NCBI RefSeq assembly: GCF_032118995.1
Contig: NC_092652.1
Coordinates: forward strand, 23,859,044-23,923,043
Length of the DNA stretch: 64,000 bases
Direction of reading: 5' to 3'
Source of the DNA: Asterias amurensis
Taxonomy: Eukaryota > Echinodermata > Asteroidea > Forcipulatida > Asteriidae
Shown piece by piece: positions 55,901-64,000 of this stretch (positions are counted from its first letter, which is position 1; each line of letters begins with the position of its first letter). Below the pieces are notes generated by a model. That model ran no database searches, was not told the DNA's origin, and was given only the letters and a program-made list of their open reading frames with translations. A program made the translations under genes and the position numbers.

Positions 55901-58900
55901 TATTTTACTTGTAAGCAATAATAAAAAAAGAAACGGTCAACCGCATTATCATCAATGTGTGTACGGGGCAGTATATTGCTGGCAATACTGTTATGATTCT
56001 ATTTGGTTCTCATATAGCACAACTTACAGTAGATCATGAGCTTAAAAACATCACTATAATCCAACAACTGTCTCAAACCTTCTTAGTCTCACGTTTGTAC
56101 ACCAAAGAGAAGCAATTACGGTTTAGTGCCTTGCTTAAGTGTCATGACCAAGGGAGTAAACATAAACCCTGGATAACTCAGCCACCAAGTCAGTCTGATG
56201 TGGGAGCTCGTCACTATATGGACCGATCTATGGCTCGGCCAGGGCACACCACTATGGACCGATATGACACTCGGCCAGGGTAGCCACTATGGACCGATCT
56301 ATGGCTCGGCCAGGGTATAGCCACTATGGACCGATCTACCACTCTGCCAGGGTAGCCACTATGGACCGATCTATGGCTCGGCCAGGGTATAGCCACTATG
56401 GACCGATCTACCACTCTGCCAGGGTAGCCACTATGGACCGATCTATGGCTCGGCCAGGGCACACCACTATGGACCGATATGACACTCAGCCAGGGTAGCC
56501 ACTATGGACCGATCTACCACTCTGCCAGGGCACACCACTATGGACCGATCTATGGCTCGGCCAGGGTATAGCCACTATGGACCGATCTACCACTCTGCCA
56601 GGGTAGCCACTATGGACTGATCTATGGCTCGGCCAGGGTAGCCACTATGGACCGATATGACAATCGGCCAGGGTAGCCACTATGGACCGATATGACACTC
56701 GGCCAGGGTAGCCACTATGGACCGATCTATGGCTCGGCCAAGGCACGCCATTATGGACCGATATGACACTCGGCCAGGGTAGCCATTATGGACCGATATG
56801 ACACTCGGCCAGGGTAGCCACTATGGACCGATCTATGGCTCAGCCAGGGCACACCACTATGGACCGATATGACACTCGGCCAGGGTAGCCACTATGGACC
56901 GATATGACACTCGGCCAGGGTAGCCACTATGGACCGATATGACACTCGGCCAGGGTAGCCACTATGGACCGATCTATGGCTCGGCCAGGGCACACCACTA
57001 TGGACCGATATGACACTCAGCCAGGGTAGCCACTATGGACCGATCTACCACTCTGCCAGGGCACACCACTATGGACCGATAAGACACTCGGCCAGGGTAG
57101 CCACTATGGACCAATCATAACTCAGGTGGATACAAGCCTATCCAATGAAAGTATTGTCAAGATGGATTCCCAGACGGTAAACCGGCTTTGACATTACAGA
57201 TAAAGACAAAGGGCTCGTCTATTTATTCGCCTTACCATCACATTGGTGTGACATCATTGCATTGGGCGTAAATCCCGAGATACACGAGCACTGGAAATCG
57301 CCATCAGTATTTGTACACTCCTGTTCACAGTTGTCTGTAGAAAGTGCACACTCGTCGATATCTGAAAAAAAAGATACGATTACACAAAATTAAGATAAAC
57401 TTTTAATTAAAGAAAAACTTGAAACTGTTGTGTCTTTTGAATCAAATTGCTATTTCTGCTCATGTTTTTTTTCTGTATTATATATGTATTTGACTGAACA
57501 GCACTTTGAAACAGTGTTAAAGTTTTAATTACATTTGTTTGAACCCATTTTGTTGCAGCCCATAGTAGTTAGAGTTGCCCATTCGGCCTTACAGACAAAT
57601 CAAATGCAAATAACAAAACCATAGCACCAATCCAAATCGATCACACGTTTTGGTGGAGAGAACCAATTGATGTTGGGTTTTTTTGGTTGCTCTTTGTAAA
57701 TAATGTTTTTCTTACTTGTCTAAAATATTGTCAAATCCAGAATTAAATATTGTTTTACTTTTAGAAGACCTACCAACACAGTCAACTCCATCTCCAATGT
57801 ATCCAGAGTTGCATGTACATGTGAAACTGCCTTCAGTGTTTGTGCAGTTGGCATTGGTGTCACAATTGTCGCTATTTGCGGTGCATTCGTCAATGTCCAC
57901 ACATGCCCCGCCGACCTTCTCGTAACCGCTGATACATATGCACATGTAGGAGCCCTCATTGTTGCTACAATCGCTTTTTGCAACACAGGTAAACATATCT
58001 GGGTCCCCACATTCATCAATATCTGTGGGGTGGGTGGAAACTTTCATTAGAAATGCAAAGTGAAATAAATCCAATATCTAGACCAGGCTTCATAAAGTTA
58101 ACTAAATTTTTGTAATCAAAGTTATTCGTGCAAAGTAATTGGTGTGAAATTTTTTTTGGCTTAACCAACAGCTTTATGAATGTGGGCCCTGTAAGAAAAA
58201 CAGGATTACCAACCAAACTTCCACGTTATTTTCACGATAAGCAAACAACGTAATAACACCCGTAACAAGCAATATGCAACAAATTAAAATTTGGTTGGTA
58301 ACCTGGTTTTTATCAAGGTAGAAATTTCATGCTAAGCAAATTTGTGTGCTCAGCAGCTTTATGAAATTGGGCCCTGGTGGCACACAACGGAGGAGTCCAA
58401 CCTGGGTTAATAGGCAACCTATGGAAGAGGTGGTTTGTCTTTAAGCTGTCCAAGACCGAGAGTGAATTGACAACTTAGAGCAGGATTCAAAAAGCACAAT
58501 GTGTTTCTCAAAGATACACCAAAAGCACCAAAAGGGTCCTCGCAGCAACCATTGTCAACAATAAAATACAATACAATACAAAAAGGCATTTGTATACCGC
58601 CTTTTCATTTAGATCATAGTGGTGTGATGATACAAACGTCTTTTTATTAAATCCTTTTGAATTTTTTATTTTTTTTTTAGTTCAGATGTTAGTTTTCAGA
58701 AGTACCAACATTAAGTTGTTTGAAACAATATATTGGCTTTGAATAGCTAGAAAACATTGACTCAAAAAAAAAAAGACTTAATTGTACACAAAATTCCTAG
58801 TGGAACACCATCCCTGTCTTCCAAATTCCCCTATGGATACCTTTTGTTTGTAACAGTTATCCTGATTTTGCAGCAGTCACAAAATTTGTACAAACAGAAA

Positions 58901-61900
58901 AGAAAACAAAACTCACCTGTGCACGTCATGTTTCCATCTCCGCTATATCCCGTGCTGCATTGACAGCTAAAGCTGCCATTAGTGTTGCTACATTCTCCGT
59001 TGATGTGACAGCTTGAAGGGTCCTCATCACATTCGTTAATATCAGAGCATAGCACCCGCGCATCACCACGGTAGCCCGTCTGACATACGCAGTAGAACGA
59101 GCCAGCAGTATTGGTGCAGTCGCTGTTATCACCACAATTTGTTGGATCGTCGTCGCATTCATTTATATCTGTCATGAAACAAAAATATATACATTTTTAG
59201 GAATGAAAATATCAATATAGGCATATTTCACAGTGAGCTTGAGGAGGGCACTAACCATGCAGAACATCCCTTTCTGCATTTACCACCTGGTGCAACTTGG
59301 CGTCAGATTGAACAACCTGGAGAGCCTACACCAGGAAAGCCTGCGACGACTACGACACCAAATGGAGGCTGAAGGAGCTTGAAAAGAGAGAACGCAGCTA
59401 TTTCAAGAGAGGAATTTGGCGTTGAAAGCCTGTGTCGGGCAATGGCCCTACTACTATTTCACACCCTTCCCCCCCCCCTCCACAAAAAACAACAAAACAA
59501 CAACAACCACAACAAAGTCTTGTCGATGTTTGTAACTATCCCTTATTCAATGTTTACAAATACTGAAATAGGAGGAATCCTGTGCTGGATGGTTCACATA
59601 AAACTAGAACAAACAATTCACACTGTTTACGCAAACTCATAAATAATGTACAGACACAGGAAAAATGGCTCAACTTAACTGCCGCTTGTGGCAGGTTTCA
59701 CTCAGTGACAAGTCATCACACTTCTTGAAAATCATTTTGATCCATAGTGATATATATAATGACCACAACATAATTAAACAATTCACACATTTTACGCAAA
59801 CTCAGTAACAAGTCGTCAAATCATTTGTTTTCTTCCTCACACAACTTACCAGTGCATTGTGTCCCATTGCCTGTATAACCAGCATTACATGCGCACATGT
59901 ACGAGCCTGCAGTGTTAGTACATTCAGCATCTGCATGACATGGGTCCGTTTCGCACTCGTTGACATCTGTGAACAGCACGACAACAAGTAATTGCATAGT
60001 TAGGTTCCAATATCTTTGGTTTGCAGTAACCCCCTAATTGCAACATGATAGGAACATTTTGATCCAATACAAGTAAGTTTAATAATCATATCACAATATA
60101 ATAAATACTCATAAAAGTGGCTTCTTATTGAGCATCCTCGGCCCAACTTCATGGCTCATGGCTTACCATAAGCACAGAATCAACGCTTAAGGAAGCAGGG
60201 AATTGTTAGCTAACAGCAAGCGTATGTCACGGGTTAGCGACAATTTTTTGATTCTGCGCGTGCGTACTCAACATTACTAGGCATTCTATGCTTACAAGGC
60301 TGGCACAGAAAATGCCGTTTGCACATAAGCGTGGAATCGTGATCTTAAGCATCAATATCAGCGGTAAGCAAAGCCATGAAACTGGGCCCTGGTCAGGCAA
60401 GAAGCGAATGACACTGTACGAAACAAACATAAAAATGTATACAAAAAATACAGTACAAGAACATCCAACATCATCGCAGTAGCGCCATTTTGAAAATCAA
60501 TGTCCATGTGGTGTAGCGAGTTTTTTTAGGCAACGCAACATTTACACATGCTTTATTGACTCCCAAAAAGGCGAGATTAACGCGTGTGATTCGGGTGCTA
60601 GGGGCCAATGGCTGTGTGGACATTTTAAACATTAACTTCAACTTGCAGGATACCAAAAATTGAAAACAGTTCATACCAAAGCAATCGAATCCGTTGCCTT
60701 GGTAACCGGTTACACATGCACATGTATAAGATCCATCGGTGTCCGTGCAGTCTGCATTTGTATCACATGGACTACTTGAACATTCATTGATATCTGTGGA
60801 AAAAAATACGTTTTGAAAAAATGAACGTTAGAATACAGAAGTTAGTTCCAGCGGTACCAACGTTCAGTTTATTGAAACAAAATATTCGGCTTTGAAATAA
60901 TGAAGATTGCCCGATAGCTAGAGAGGCAGTTTGAATCCTATGTTTAGCAGCGGGTACAGCAAGAATTTAATAGATGCTAAATTCGAATCTTTCTTTTGTT
61001 TGTGAAGCCAGAACCTGTGACTTACTCATACAGCTTGTTCCGTTGCCCTCGTAGCCATCATTGCACGTGCAGTTATTAGAGCCTTCAACGTTGGTACAAA
61101 GTGCGTTGTCATCACAGGAATGGGTGTCGGTTAAACACTCATCAATGTCTACATAACAACAAACAAAGGTCTTTTAATGAATGGTATTTGTGGACTATAT
61201 TTTGGTAACTTCTTTACACAAATTTTGTTTTGGTTGTGTTACTTTTTGGAAATTTTAATGAAGTATGAAAATTAATTAATTAATTAATTTATTTCCTCCA
61301 AACTTCCAAAAATGGATTAGATAAAACAAACAAAAAACATCAAATTTACAGTAATTGTTTTATTATTTTAAATAGAATTAAAAATGAATGATCATGGGAA
61401 ATAGCGTTAATTCTCAGTGTTTTAAATATAATATTGGTTAAATCAATTCAGTAAAAAAATTAAAATTCTTACATTTTTTTGTCAGGACTATCTATTAATG
61501 ATGGATACAAAACACAACCATGGTAAATAAAAACGTTGGCCAGAGTATCATAGGGCAAAAGAATTGACTAATCAGAAATTTTGAAAACTGCTTCTTACCG
61601 AAACAACTTCGTTGGTCAGCTGCAAGTTCATAGCCAGAGATACAACCACAGTTGAAATTGCCCTCAACGTTTGTACAACTCCCTGTTACATTTGTGCATG
61701 TATTCAGTGTGTAGTCGTCGCACTCATTGATATCTAAGGGAAGAAAACGGTGGAGGTTTTCTTAAAATGGAGTTTCAAAGATTGGTTTTTGTCAACGCAA
61801 TGCTGATTTATACACAAACATAGATTTATAGATTTATTGGTAAACAATCATCAAGAGGGATACAATCAAAGTCACATGTGAAAGTTTCAGATGTTTTTTT

Positions 61901-63191
61901 TTATGCACGTCGCCAGACACACAAGGCCTAAAGGCCACTTCAAGGTGTGGGCTACAATTAATTTATTCCAGAGGCTGTTGCCACCTACTCCTAGGGCTGA
62001 AGCAGGGTTACCCCCTTTATAGCCCATATGGATGTAGGCTTGGGTATCATCAACCCGTAGCTTGGCTGGTAGAGCAGAAAGCACTACTTGCTGAGTAGTA
62101 AGTATACTTTCACCGGAAACAAAAAATAAAATAATCTATCCATTCTTAGCGAGGGGACAGGGGGTACCAACTGCTTTTATACAAATTAAAGCGTATTTCC
62201 AAAAATTTGAACGACAGTTGTGGAGGGAAAATGTTGTAAAACCCAAACGGGGATGTGGGTTTTACATTATTTCCTCACCACAACTGTCATTCCCATTTTT
62301 CTGGAAAATGGCTTGGGTGGTCACCACTGGTAGTGTATGGTTTGTCATTTTTTTGCAGTTCCAAAATTCACCTTCACAGTGTGTGTCGTTCAGGGCTTCA
62401 AATCCATTGTCACATATACAGGTGTCGTTACCGTTGTCCGAGTAACAAACAGCGTTTTGTCCGCAGAAGTTTGGATCAGTGCAATTTTGAGTAGCTGTAA
62501 ATGAAACACATACAATATTTTACTTATAAGCCATAATAAATAAAGAAACAGTCCAGCAAATAATAACAAGAATAATAATAATTGTGGCTTCTTATATGCT
62601 GCACATGTCCGTCACTCAGTGACGCTCCTGGCGCTGTAGCGTACAGTATTTCCTGCAAGATGTAAGACTACGTTTTGAATTATGAGACCTAACTAACTCT
62701 GATAGAACCATGTAATGTTTTACAAGGTAATGTGGCGCAATTTGCTGCAGACTGGACCAGGAACACTGGGGCAAACCACTCCTCTCGGTTCTTTTACATG
62801 CGTTACATAACACATGGGACCAACTGCTTCACGCCCCATCCGATGGACAATGCAATGGTTAAGTGTCTTGCTTAAGTGCACAGGTGTCACTGCTGGGGAT
62901 TCGAACCCACACTCTGCTGATCAGAAACATCTTAACCGCTCTGCCACGACACTCCCACATTAACATCAACGTTTGTGCACTGGGCAGGATCATGCACTCA
63001 CAGGCTGGCAATGTTGTTATGGTTCTGTTTGGTTCTTATATAATGCAAATATTTGTATGTCCTACCATCACATTGTTGTGTCATCATTGCATTAGGTGTA
63101 AAACCCGAGACACACGAGCACTGGAAATCGCCACCAATATTTGTACACTCCTGGTCACAGTTGTCTGTAGAAAGTGCACACTCATCAATAT
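41439..63191 (-). CDS. Gene 2: multi-EGF, double-SEA transmembrane protein (5' end outside window)
   Basis: Twenty-five exons join in frame to about 1215 residues and a TAG stop. Order: 21 EGF-like domains, many with the calcium-binding D-I/V-D/N-E-C start and Asn/Asp-hydroxylation pattern; SEA 1 with G-S-I-I-V; one more EGF; SEA 2 with G-S-V-I-V; a short Thr/Pro stem; a transmembrane helix; a 38-residue basic tail. All EGF exons upstream of SEA 1 are phase 1-1 and can be duplicated or skipped without frame change. A large cell-surface adhesion or matrix-like receptor is inferred; both SEA domains have self-cleavage motifs. Exon sets recur (types AxDEC-ALS, ATQNC, TLNSC, DVNEC, double cbEGF), showing growth by block duplication. 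The signal peptide must lie above 64000. No specific ortholog was recognised. Confidence 0.85.
42300..42722 (-). repeat. tRNA-derived SINE in gene 2 last intron
   Basis: Shares GGGGCTTCTTATACAGCGCAC, CACTCAGTGACGCTCCTGGC and GGGGATTCGAACCCACACTC with the copy at 62563-62953. It is preceded by a short AAT run. Confidence 0.75.
42742..42931 (-). CDS. Gene 2 exon: SEA 2, C-terminal half, cleavage site
   Basis: 190 bases (phase 0 in, 1 out), the same length as the gene 1 SEA exon, with [23 protein letters not shown] is the autoproteolysis motif. The shared C-D-V-x-S-F before it ties SEA 2 to SEA 1 as an old duplicate. The donor is GTAATT. Confidence 0.85.
43141..43244 (-). CDS. Gene 2 exon: SEA 2, N-terminal half
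   Basis: 104 bases (phase 1 in, 0 out) with [17 protein letters not shown] and an LEYFVCN end. It has the same phase pattern as the SEA 1 half but low sequence identity. The acceptor is ACCTATAG and the donor GTAAGT. Gene 1 has no counterpart. Confidence 0.8.
43794..43837 (-). CDS. Gene 2 exon: EGF between SEA domains, end
   Basis: 44 bases (phase 2 in, 1 out) with [15 protein letters not shown], closing the EGF. The paralog is gene 1 exon 11925-11968. Confidence 0.86.
43862..43935. repeat. (AAT)n microsatellite
   Basis: About 24 uninterrupted AAT units at the 3' tail of the SINE. The gene 1 copy of this SINE has only a few units at 11997-12006, so the array grew after the duplication. Confidence 0.9.
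43930..44350 (-). repeat. tRNA-derived SINE in gene 2 intron
   Basis: On the minus strand the head at 44346-44262 has an A box (TTGGCAGAGCGGTTAAGAGC) and B box (GGTTCGAATCC), as in a leucine or serine type tRNA. A unique body follows, then an ATT-repeat tail. The same family lies at 62563-62953, 42300-42722 and, truncated, in gene 1. Confidence 0.8.
44552..44630 (-). CDS. Gene 2 exon: EGF between SEA domains, first part
   Basis: 79 bases (phase 1 in, 2 out) with [17 protein letters not shown]. Nearly identical to gene 1 exon 12511-12589. Confidence 0.86.
45044..45236 (-). CDS. Gene 2 exon: SEA 1, C-terminal half, cleavage site
   Basis: 193 bases (phase 0 in, 1 out) with [20 protein letters not shown] is the autoproteolysis motif. 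It has one codon more than gene 1 near the start (ASSIAIA against ASIAVA). The donor is GTATGC. Confidence 0.87.
45636..46384. repeat. Family A plus family D elements shared with gene 1
   Basis: The family A copy (to about 46017) and the adjacent family D copy (46021-46384) sit in the same order and intron as those at 15255-16013. Both insertions predate the duplication. Confidence 0.8.
46546..46922. repeat. Family A MITE unique to gene 2 copy
   Basis: 377 bp between TTAA at 46542-46545 and 46923-46926. Gene 1 has a single TTAA at the matching place (16167-16170, CTGGATTTAAGTGCC), so this is a filled/empty pair. Confidence 0.9.
46992..47116 (-). CDS. Gene 2 exon: SEA 1, N-terminal half
   Basis: 125 bases (phase 1 in, 0 out) with [17 protein letters not shown] and a terminal Cys-Cys pair. 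Paralog of gene 1 exon 16236-16360. The donor is GTAAGT. Confidence 0.85.
47238..47400. repeat. Family G fold-back element
   Basis: Matches 16478-16664 in the equivalent gene 1 intron, with small deletions. Shared insertion from before the duplication. Confidence 0.7.
47416..48290. mobile_element. Non-autonomous hAT-like element (875 bp) in gene 2
   Basis: Flanked by an 8-bp direct repeat AGAGGTGA (47408-47415, 48291-48298). Gene 1 has the uninterrupted site TAGATAGAGGTGAGC near 16670. The termini are AAGCTTGGGCGGCTCC (with an extra GT outside on the left) and GGAACCGCCCAAGCTT. An 8-bp target duplication is typical of hAT transposons. No transposase is encoded. Inside lie GGTTCC-rich ends, an ACATGTAC-rich stretch and a short tandem array (47893-47975) of CTACGGATGTACTGCA. 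Confidence 0.82.
48410..48587. repeat. Family A right-half fragment
   Basis: Begins at CTTGAGGTCTCGAAATC and ends ATATGTCCACTGCCTTTAAG. It joins family F sequence at its left edge, so it probably marks a deletion. Confidence 0.6.
49176..49316 (-). CDS. Gene 2 exon: EGF before SEA 1
   Basis: 141 bases, phase 1-1, starting [10 protein letters not shown], six Cys. Paralog of gene 1 exon 17375-17515; intact parent of the remnant at 53171. The donor is GTAAGT. Confidence 0.88.
49683..49799 (-). CDS. Gene 2 exon: cbEGF, DVNEC type (copy A)
   Basis: 117 bases, phase 1-1, starting [10 protein letters not shown], the last calcium-binding EGF before the SEA region. Its position corresponds to the mucin exon in gene 1. 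Confidence 0.87.
49980..50227. repeat. Family F fold-back element (copy A); duplicate at 53918-54165
   Basis: Arms GGGCCCAATTTCATACAGCTGC and GCAGCTCTATGAAATTGGGCCC. Inner arms AACAGGATTTCCAACCAAAT and the inverse also pair. The copy B version differs by one or two bases. Confidence 0.75.
50566..50700 (-). CDS. Gene 2 exon: cbEGF, TLN type (copy A)
   Basis: 135 bases, phase 1-1, starting [13 protein letters not shown]. It differs from copy B around the third Cys (TGSCTTAEG). The donor is GTAAAA. Confidence 0.85.
51222..51409. repeat. Inverted-repeat MITE-like element
   Basis: Arms AATGGGAATCAAAGTGTGTTG and its inverse run inward to GTTTTCAACTAGTGG / CCACTAGTTGAAAAC and on to TTCTTGATAATTTACC. 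It lies within the stretch present in copy A but absent from copy B. Confidence 0.7.
51879..52001 (-). CDS. Gene 2 exon: EGF, ATQNC type (copy A)
   Basis: 123 bases, phase 1-1, starting [12 protein letters not shown] and ending NDTHCQ. The only 60-bp intron-like neighbours are ordinary intron sequence; the donor is GTAAAT. Confidence 0.85.
52266..52391 (-). CDS. Gene 2 exon: cbEGF, ALS type (copy A)
   Basis: 126 bases, phase 1-1, starting [12 protein letters not shown]. Has SGFTTNAMM where copy B has SGFTPNAMM. The donor is GTAAGC. Confidence 0.86.
52819..53067 (-). CDS. Gene 2 exon: two cbEGFs (copy A)
   Basis: 249 bases, phase 1-1. The domains start [13 protein letters not shown] and [12 protein letters not shown]. 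Ends GDGADC where copy B has GDGVDC. Confidence 0.88.
53171..53254 (-). pseudogene. Truncated EGF exon at duplication junction
   Basis: The acceptor and first 28 codons match exon 49176-49316 (start [10 protein letters not shown]). The sequence breaks at GGAGAACTT where copy B intron sequence begins. The donor is gone and a TGA follows at once in frame. If included it would end the protein early, so it is presumably skipped. The junction shows a GTT microhomology at 53168-53170. Confidence 0.85.
53621..53737 (-). CDS. Gene 2 exon: cbEGF, DVNEC type (copy B)
   Basis: 117 bases, phase 1-1, starting [16 protein letters not shown], identical in sequence to copy A (49683-49799). To keep the protein intact it must splice past the dead exon at 53171 to 53067; the phases allow this. 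Confidence 0.85.
54504..54638 (-). CDS. Gene 2 exon: cbEGF, TLN type (copy B)
   Basis: 135 bases, phase 1-1, starting [13 protein letters not shown]. Differs from copy A (50566-50700) at about five residues. The donor is GTAAAA. Confidence 0.85.
54776..54975. repeat. 200-bp MITE with TA target duplication
   Basis: Terminal inverted repeats GGGAGCGTCTCAAAAGTCGG and inverse are perfect over 20 bp. TA flanks both ends (54774-54775, 54976-54977). Copy A keeps the empty site CTACATAAAGGAACATT near 50830, so the insertion is younger than the duplication. TA duplication fits Tc1/mariner-like or similar elements. Confidence 0.88.
55757..55879 (-). CDS. Gene 2 exon: EGF, ATQNC type (copy B)
   Basis: 123 bases, phase 1-1, starting [12 protein letters not shown], six Cys. 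Copy A (51879-52001) shows several amino acid changes, more than the neighbouring exons. The donor is GTAAAT. Confidence 0.85.
56214..57117. repeat. Intronic minisatellite, 35-bp period
   Basis: About 26 tandem units built on GCCACTATGGACCGATCTAT plus a short tail GGCTCGGCCAGGGTA. Variants read GATATGACACTCGG or GATCTACCACTCTG, and a two-base insertion makes some units 37 bp. It is part of about 1.1 kb present only in copy B of the duplicated segment. The units interleave in higher-order patterns of three variant types. Confidence 0.92.
57236..57361 (-). CDS. Gene 2 exon: cbEGF, ALS type (copy B)
   Basis: 126 bases, phase 1-1, starting [16 protein letters not shown]. The donor GTAAGG is followed by the minisatellite-bearing intron. 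The copy A partner is 52266-52391. Confidence 0.86.
57774..58022 (-). CDS. Gene 2 exon: two cbEGFs (copy B)
   Basis: 249 bases, phase 1-1. The domains start [13 protein letters not shown] and [12 protein letters not shown]. The copy A partner at 52819-53067 differs by only a few residues. The donor is GTAGGT. Confidence 0.88.
58917..59168 (-). CDS. Gene 2 exon: two cbEGFs in one exon
   Basis: 252 bases, phase 1-1, with two calcium-binding EGFs starting [12 protein letters not shown] and [12 protein letters not shown]. Both have the hydroxylation pattern (GSFYCVC, GSFSCQC). The intron between the domains has been lost or never existed. Single copy. Confidence 0.88.
59200..59640. other. Intron stretch with possible retroelement remnant
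   Basis: Segment 59230-59400 reads like decayed coding sequence in several frames (for example CACCTGGTGCAACTTGG, GACGACTACGACACC). It is followed by a C-run and an A/C-rich stretch. No domain was recognised. Confidence 0.25.
59850..59966 (-). CDS. Gene 2 exon: cbEGF (DVNEC type)
   Basis: 117 bases, phase 1-1, starting [16 protein letters not shown]. Closely related to 53621-53737 and 49683-49799, which are identical to each other; this older copy differs at several residues. Confidence 0.87.
60138..60391. repeat. Family F-like fold-back element
   Basis: Starts CGGCCCAACTTCATGGC and ends GCCATGAAACTGGGCCC. GCTTACCATAAGCAC and TAAGC repeats lie inside. Confidence 0.6.
60677..60793 (-). CDS. 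Gene 2 exon: cbEGF
   Basis: 117 bases, phase 1-1, starting [10 protein letters not shown] with [12 protein letters not shown], a clear hydroxylation and calcium-binding pattern. The donor is GTATGA. Single copy. Confidence 0.86.
61026..61148 (-). CDS. Gene 2 exon: cbEGF
   Basis: 123 bases, phase 1-1, starting [12 protein letters not shown] and ending GNGTSC. The position usually taken by the aromatic residue reads SNNCTC, which is unusual. It has no copy in the duplicated units. Confidence 0.85.
61599..61733 (-). CDS. Gene 2 exon: cbEGF (TLN type)
   Basis: 135 bases, phase 1-1, starting [13 protein letters not shown], with NVT and GNF motifs. Paralogs are at 54504-54638 and 50566-50700. The donor is GTAAGA. 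Confidence 0.85.
62372..62494 (-). CDS. Gene 2 exon: EGF (ATQNC type)
   Basis: 123 bases, phase 1-1, starting [12 protein letters not shown] with six Cys and no calcium-binding start motif. Paralogs are at 55757-55879 and 51879-52001. The donor is GTGAAT. Confidence 0.85.
62563..62953 (-). repeat. tRNA-derived SINE in gene 2 intron
   Basis: On the minus strand it starts at the A box near 62950 (GTGGCAGAGCGGTTAAG), has the B box GGTTCGAATCC near 62900 and ends in an ATT-repeat tail near 62570. About 390 bp. Confidence 0.8.
63066..63191 (-). CDS. Gene 2 exon: cbEGF (ALS type)
   Basis: 126 bases, phase 1-1, starting [12 protein letters not shown]. The pattern C-x-N-x-x-x-x-F-x-C-x-C fits calcium-binding EGF. 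It is the first exon seen and belongs to the same type as 57236-57361 and 52266-52391. The acceptor is TTTTTCAG and the donor GTAGGA. Confidence 0.85.
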
Positions 63192-64000
63192 CTGAAAAAG
63201 GTCAAATTGTAATAATGTTTACAGAAAGTTAAGATCAACTTTTAATAAAGAATTTTTTTTAATTTAAGTTGTTTTGAAAATATTTGTTGCAGTTCATAGT
63301 AGTAAGGGTCACCCATTCGACCAAAAGGACAAATTGTAATCGAAAAGAACAAACAGCACCAATTCAAATCACTCACACACCTTGGTTGACAGAAGCATTT
63401 GCTTTTTTGTATATATTTTCATATATATTTTATTGTTATTGTTTGTGTTTTGTCTGTTTTTTTTTTGTTTTTTTTAACAAATCAAAAATAAATCACACAT
63501 GAAATCTTGAGAATTGACAACTTCTCTTTGCGGTAGTGAAATAAACCTTTCCAATGAGTAATTATATGTTAATTGCACAAAGTGTGTGCGCACTAACATT
63601 TCGGATGGCAAAAATGAGGGAACATGATGCTGTTTTGGGGCTTGACGCAGACGCGATTGTCAGCTGCGTAGTGCACATCACTATGGCGTTTGCCAACCAA
63701 TAGGGTCGGTACCCATGCGTGAATGTAATTAGCATTTCATAGGTAGGGTCTATAAATTAGTTGCAATACACAACATTGACCGCAATCTTTGATGTATTTA
63801 CACTGAAAAAGTGCACGCGTGTACGCGCTGCGCATAGGTGCTCTTCACCATCCAATTCATCAAACATAGCGACCAACGACGCGTGTTGCAATCTATCTAT
63901 AAGCTCACTGTTTAACAGTTCAATGCATTGTTTTCCGGGTATAAGAGGTCTTTTCGAAACTCTGACTCCGGCTCCGGTTTGGGCTCCGTCATCAATTATT
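63192..64000. other. Gene 2 intron running out of the window
   Basis: AT-rich intron sequence with a T-rich tract at 63400-63475. The start of a family G element is at 63950 (AGGTCTTTTCGAAACTCTGAC). No further exon was found before 64000. Confidence 0.5.

Larger units (their letters stand above)
53168..58123. repeat. Segmental tandem duplication, copy B
   Basis: Carries the second copy of the exon set DVNEC, TLN, ATQNC, ALS and double cbEGF, with nearly identical introns over 53171-54770. It is longer than copy A because of the TA-MITE, the minisatellite block and an extra stretch at about 55125-55620. Confidence 0.88.

Noticed and set aside
56214..56498. Open frames through the minisatellite on both strands
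   Set aside because: The 35-bp unit is not a multiple of three, so frames shift from unit to unit. They are by-products of the repeat.
56214..57117. Regular tandem array that could recall a CRISPR
   Set aside because: Units are contiguous 35-bp repeats without unique spacers, inside an intron of an animal gene. It is a minisatellite.

Overview
The window is nuclear DNA from an animal: long introns with GT/AG splice sites, short phase-1 exons, signal-peptide exons, EGF and SEA domains, and a high density of short non-autonomous transposons. The repeat families and the extracellular domain set fit an echinoderm, most likely a sea star. That assignment rests on recognising the type of repeat, not on a database search. 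No operons, CRISPR arrays or prokaryotic features were found.

Left part (1-8880): two small secreted-protein genes lie head to head. Gene 4 runs leftward from 5305 and may leave the window near position 177. Gene 3 runs rightward from 6329 to 8880. They share exon phases and a signal peptide followed by a short amphipathic or coiled-coil helix, so they look like diverged paralogs on either side of a shared ~1 kb promoter region.

Middle part (10411-23390, minus strand): gene 1 is a complete nine-exon gene. Its exons join in frame to 475 residues: signal peptide, Thr-rich tandem-repeat mucin segment, EGF, SEA, EGF, transmembrane helix and short tail. This is the layout of vertebrate transmembrane mucins of the MUC13/MUC17 type. 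From 23391 to 41438 there is no confident gene, only layered repeats and one tandem duplication.

Right part (41439-63191 and beyond, minus strand): gene 2 is a large gene whose 5' end lies outside the window. The 25 exons seen here join in frame to about 1215 residues: 21 EGF-like domains (mostly calcium-binding type), SEA, one more EGF, a second SEA, a transmembrane helix and a tail. Its EGF-SEA-EGF block, introns and old transposons included, is homologous to that of gene 1. Gene 1 therefore seems to have formed by duplication of this block next to a signal-plus-mucin 5' end. Inside gene 2 a ~4 kb unit of EGF exons is tandemly duplicated at near identity. The junction cuts an EGF exon and leaves a dead remnant.

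The duplications act as natural before/after pairs for transposon insertion. They show TTAA target-site duplications for MITE families here called A and B (a nested insertion shows the same for C), an 8-bp duplication for an 875-bp hAT-like element, and a TA duplication for a 200-bp MITE. Family letters A-H are labels made up for this annotation.
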